The notes under the pieces are model-generated. The model saw only the letters and a program-made list of their open reading frames with translations. It ran no database searches and was not told the DNA's origin. From Vibrio maritimus (GTDB taxonomy: Bacteria; Pseudomonadota; Gammaproteobacteria; Enterobacterales; Vibrionaceae), in the NCBI GenBank assembly GCA_003263775.1, contig JYJJ01000031.1:1-37878 (forward strand): a stretch of 37,878 nt of DNA, in the 5' to 3' direction. The translations under genes and the position numbers were made by a program. Positions 37,714-37,878 of the stretch are shown here, piece by piece. Numbering within the stretch: the first letter of the stretch is position 1; the number at the start of each line of letters is the position of its first letter.

Positions 37714-37855
37714 TACCCTCCCAGCCTCCCGGCTACGCGCCCCGCTTTTAAGGGGAGGAGCAAAAGCTCGCTGCGCATCGCCTTATTTTTAATACGGTGC
37801 GACGATAGGAGCGAGTACGGGTTCTCCCCCTTAATAAGGGGGAGCTAGAGGGGTA
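37714..37855. repeat. Long palindromic repeat element, copy 2
   Basis: This copy is related to the element at 9509-9645 but lies in reverse orientation. Its right end, read on the minus strand, starts TACCCCTCTAGCTCCCCCTT, almost the same as the left end of copy 1. Shared blocks include CTCGCTCCTATCGTCGCA and GGCGATGCG. The left end has an extra GC-rich piece of about 16 bases (near 37730-37745) not seen in copy 1. It begins about 30 bases after the relA stop and could stop its transcription. No protein is encoded. Confidence 0.82.
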
Positions 37856-37878
37856 AAAAACACGCGCTCCACACCACA

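Overview
The window looks like a stretch of the main chromosome of a Vibrio or close relative (Vibrionaceae, Gammaproteobacteria). This rests on protein similarity to Escherichia coli, the E. coli-like gene order, a VarS/BarA-type kinase and the moderate GC content. I cannot fix the species. Almost every gene is core housekeeping. I see no prophage, insertion sequence, CRISPR array, tRNA, rRNA or defence island.

Layout. Positions 1-5400 hold central carbon metabolism: the 3' part of tkt, a small zinc-ribbon gene on the minus strand, then epd, pgk and fbaA. Positions 5.6-9.4 kb hold mscS, then argO with a downstream YbaK-type deacylase gene (minus), the divergent LysR regulator argP, and yggE. 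A long palindromic repeat separates yggE from the convergent serA. From 9.7 to 13.1 kb the minus strand carries zapA, 6S RNA (ssrS), fau, rpiA and serA. From 13.3 to 16.4 kb the plus strand carries ygfB and the ubiquinone hydroxylases ubiH and ubiI. Next come ytfK (minus), a 730-base gene-poor stretch with a possible small RNA, a second YbaK-type deacylase and ygfZ (minus), and the divergent pair sdhE-ygfX. nadB (minus) faces away from rpoE-rseA-rseB-rseC, the envelope-stress sigma operon, which is preceded by a likely sigma-E promoter. It is followed by lepA, lepB, rnc, era, recO, pdxJ and acpS. The hybrid kinase barA/varS (minus), rlmD and relA close the window, followed by a second copy of the palindromic repeat.

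Themes. Three parts bear on stress signalling: sigma-E and its anti-sigma system, the BarA/VarS phosphorelay, and stringent-response genes (relA, and ytfK whose E. coli relative acts on SpoT). Two YbaK-family proteins bear on tRNA quality control. lepA, rnc, era and rlmD belong to ribosome and RNA metabolism.

Main caveat. Ten genes, including fbaA, tkt, relA, ubiH and barA, are broken by 13 single-base frameshifts. Every one is repaired by adding one base, most often in a run or doublet. The simplest reading is consensus sequencing error, not gene decay. I therefore give full-length coordinates for these genes and mark each break. The least explained items are the two copies of a roughly 140-base palindromic element, the possible small RNA near 17.2 kb, and several strong hairpins in leaders and between genes.
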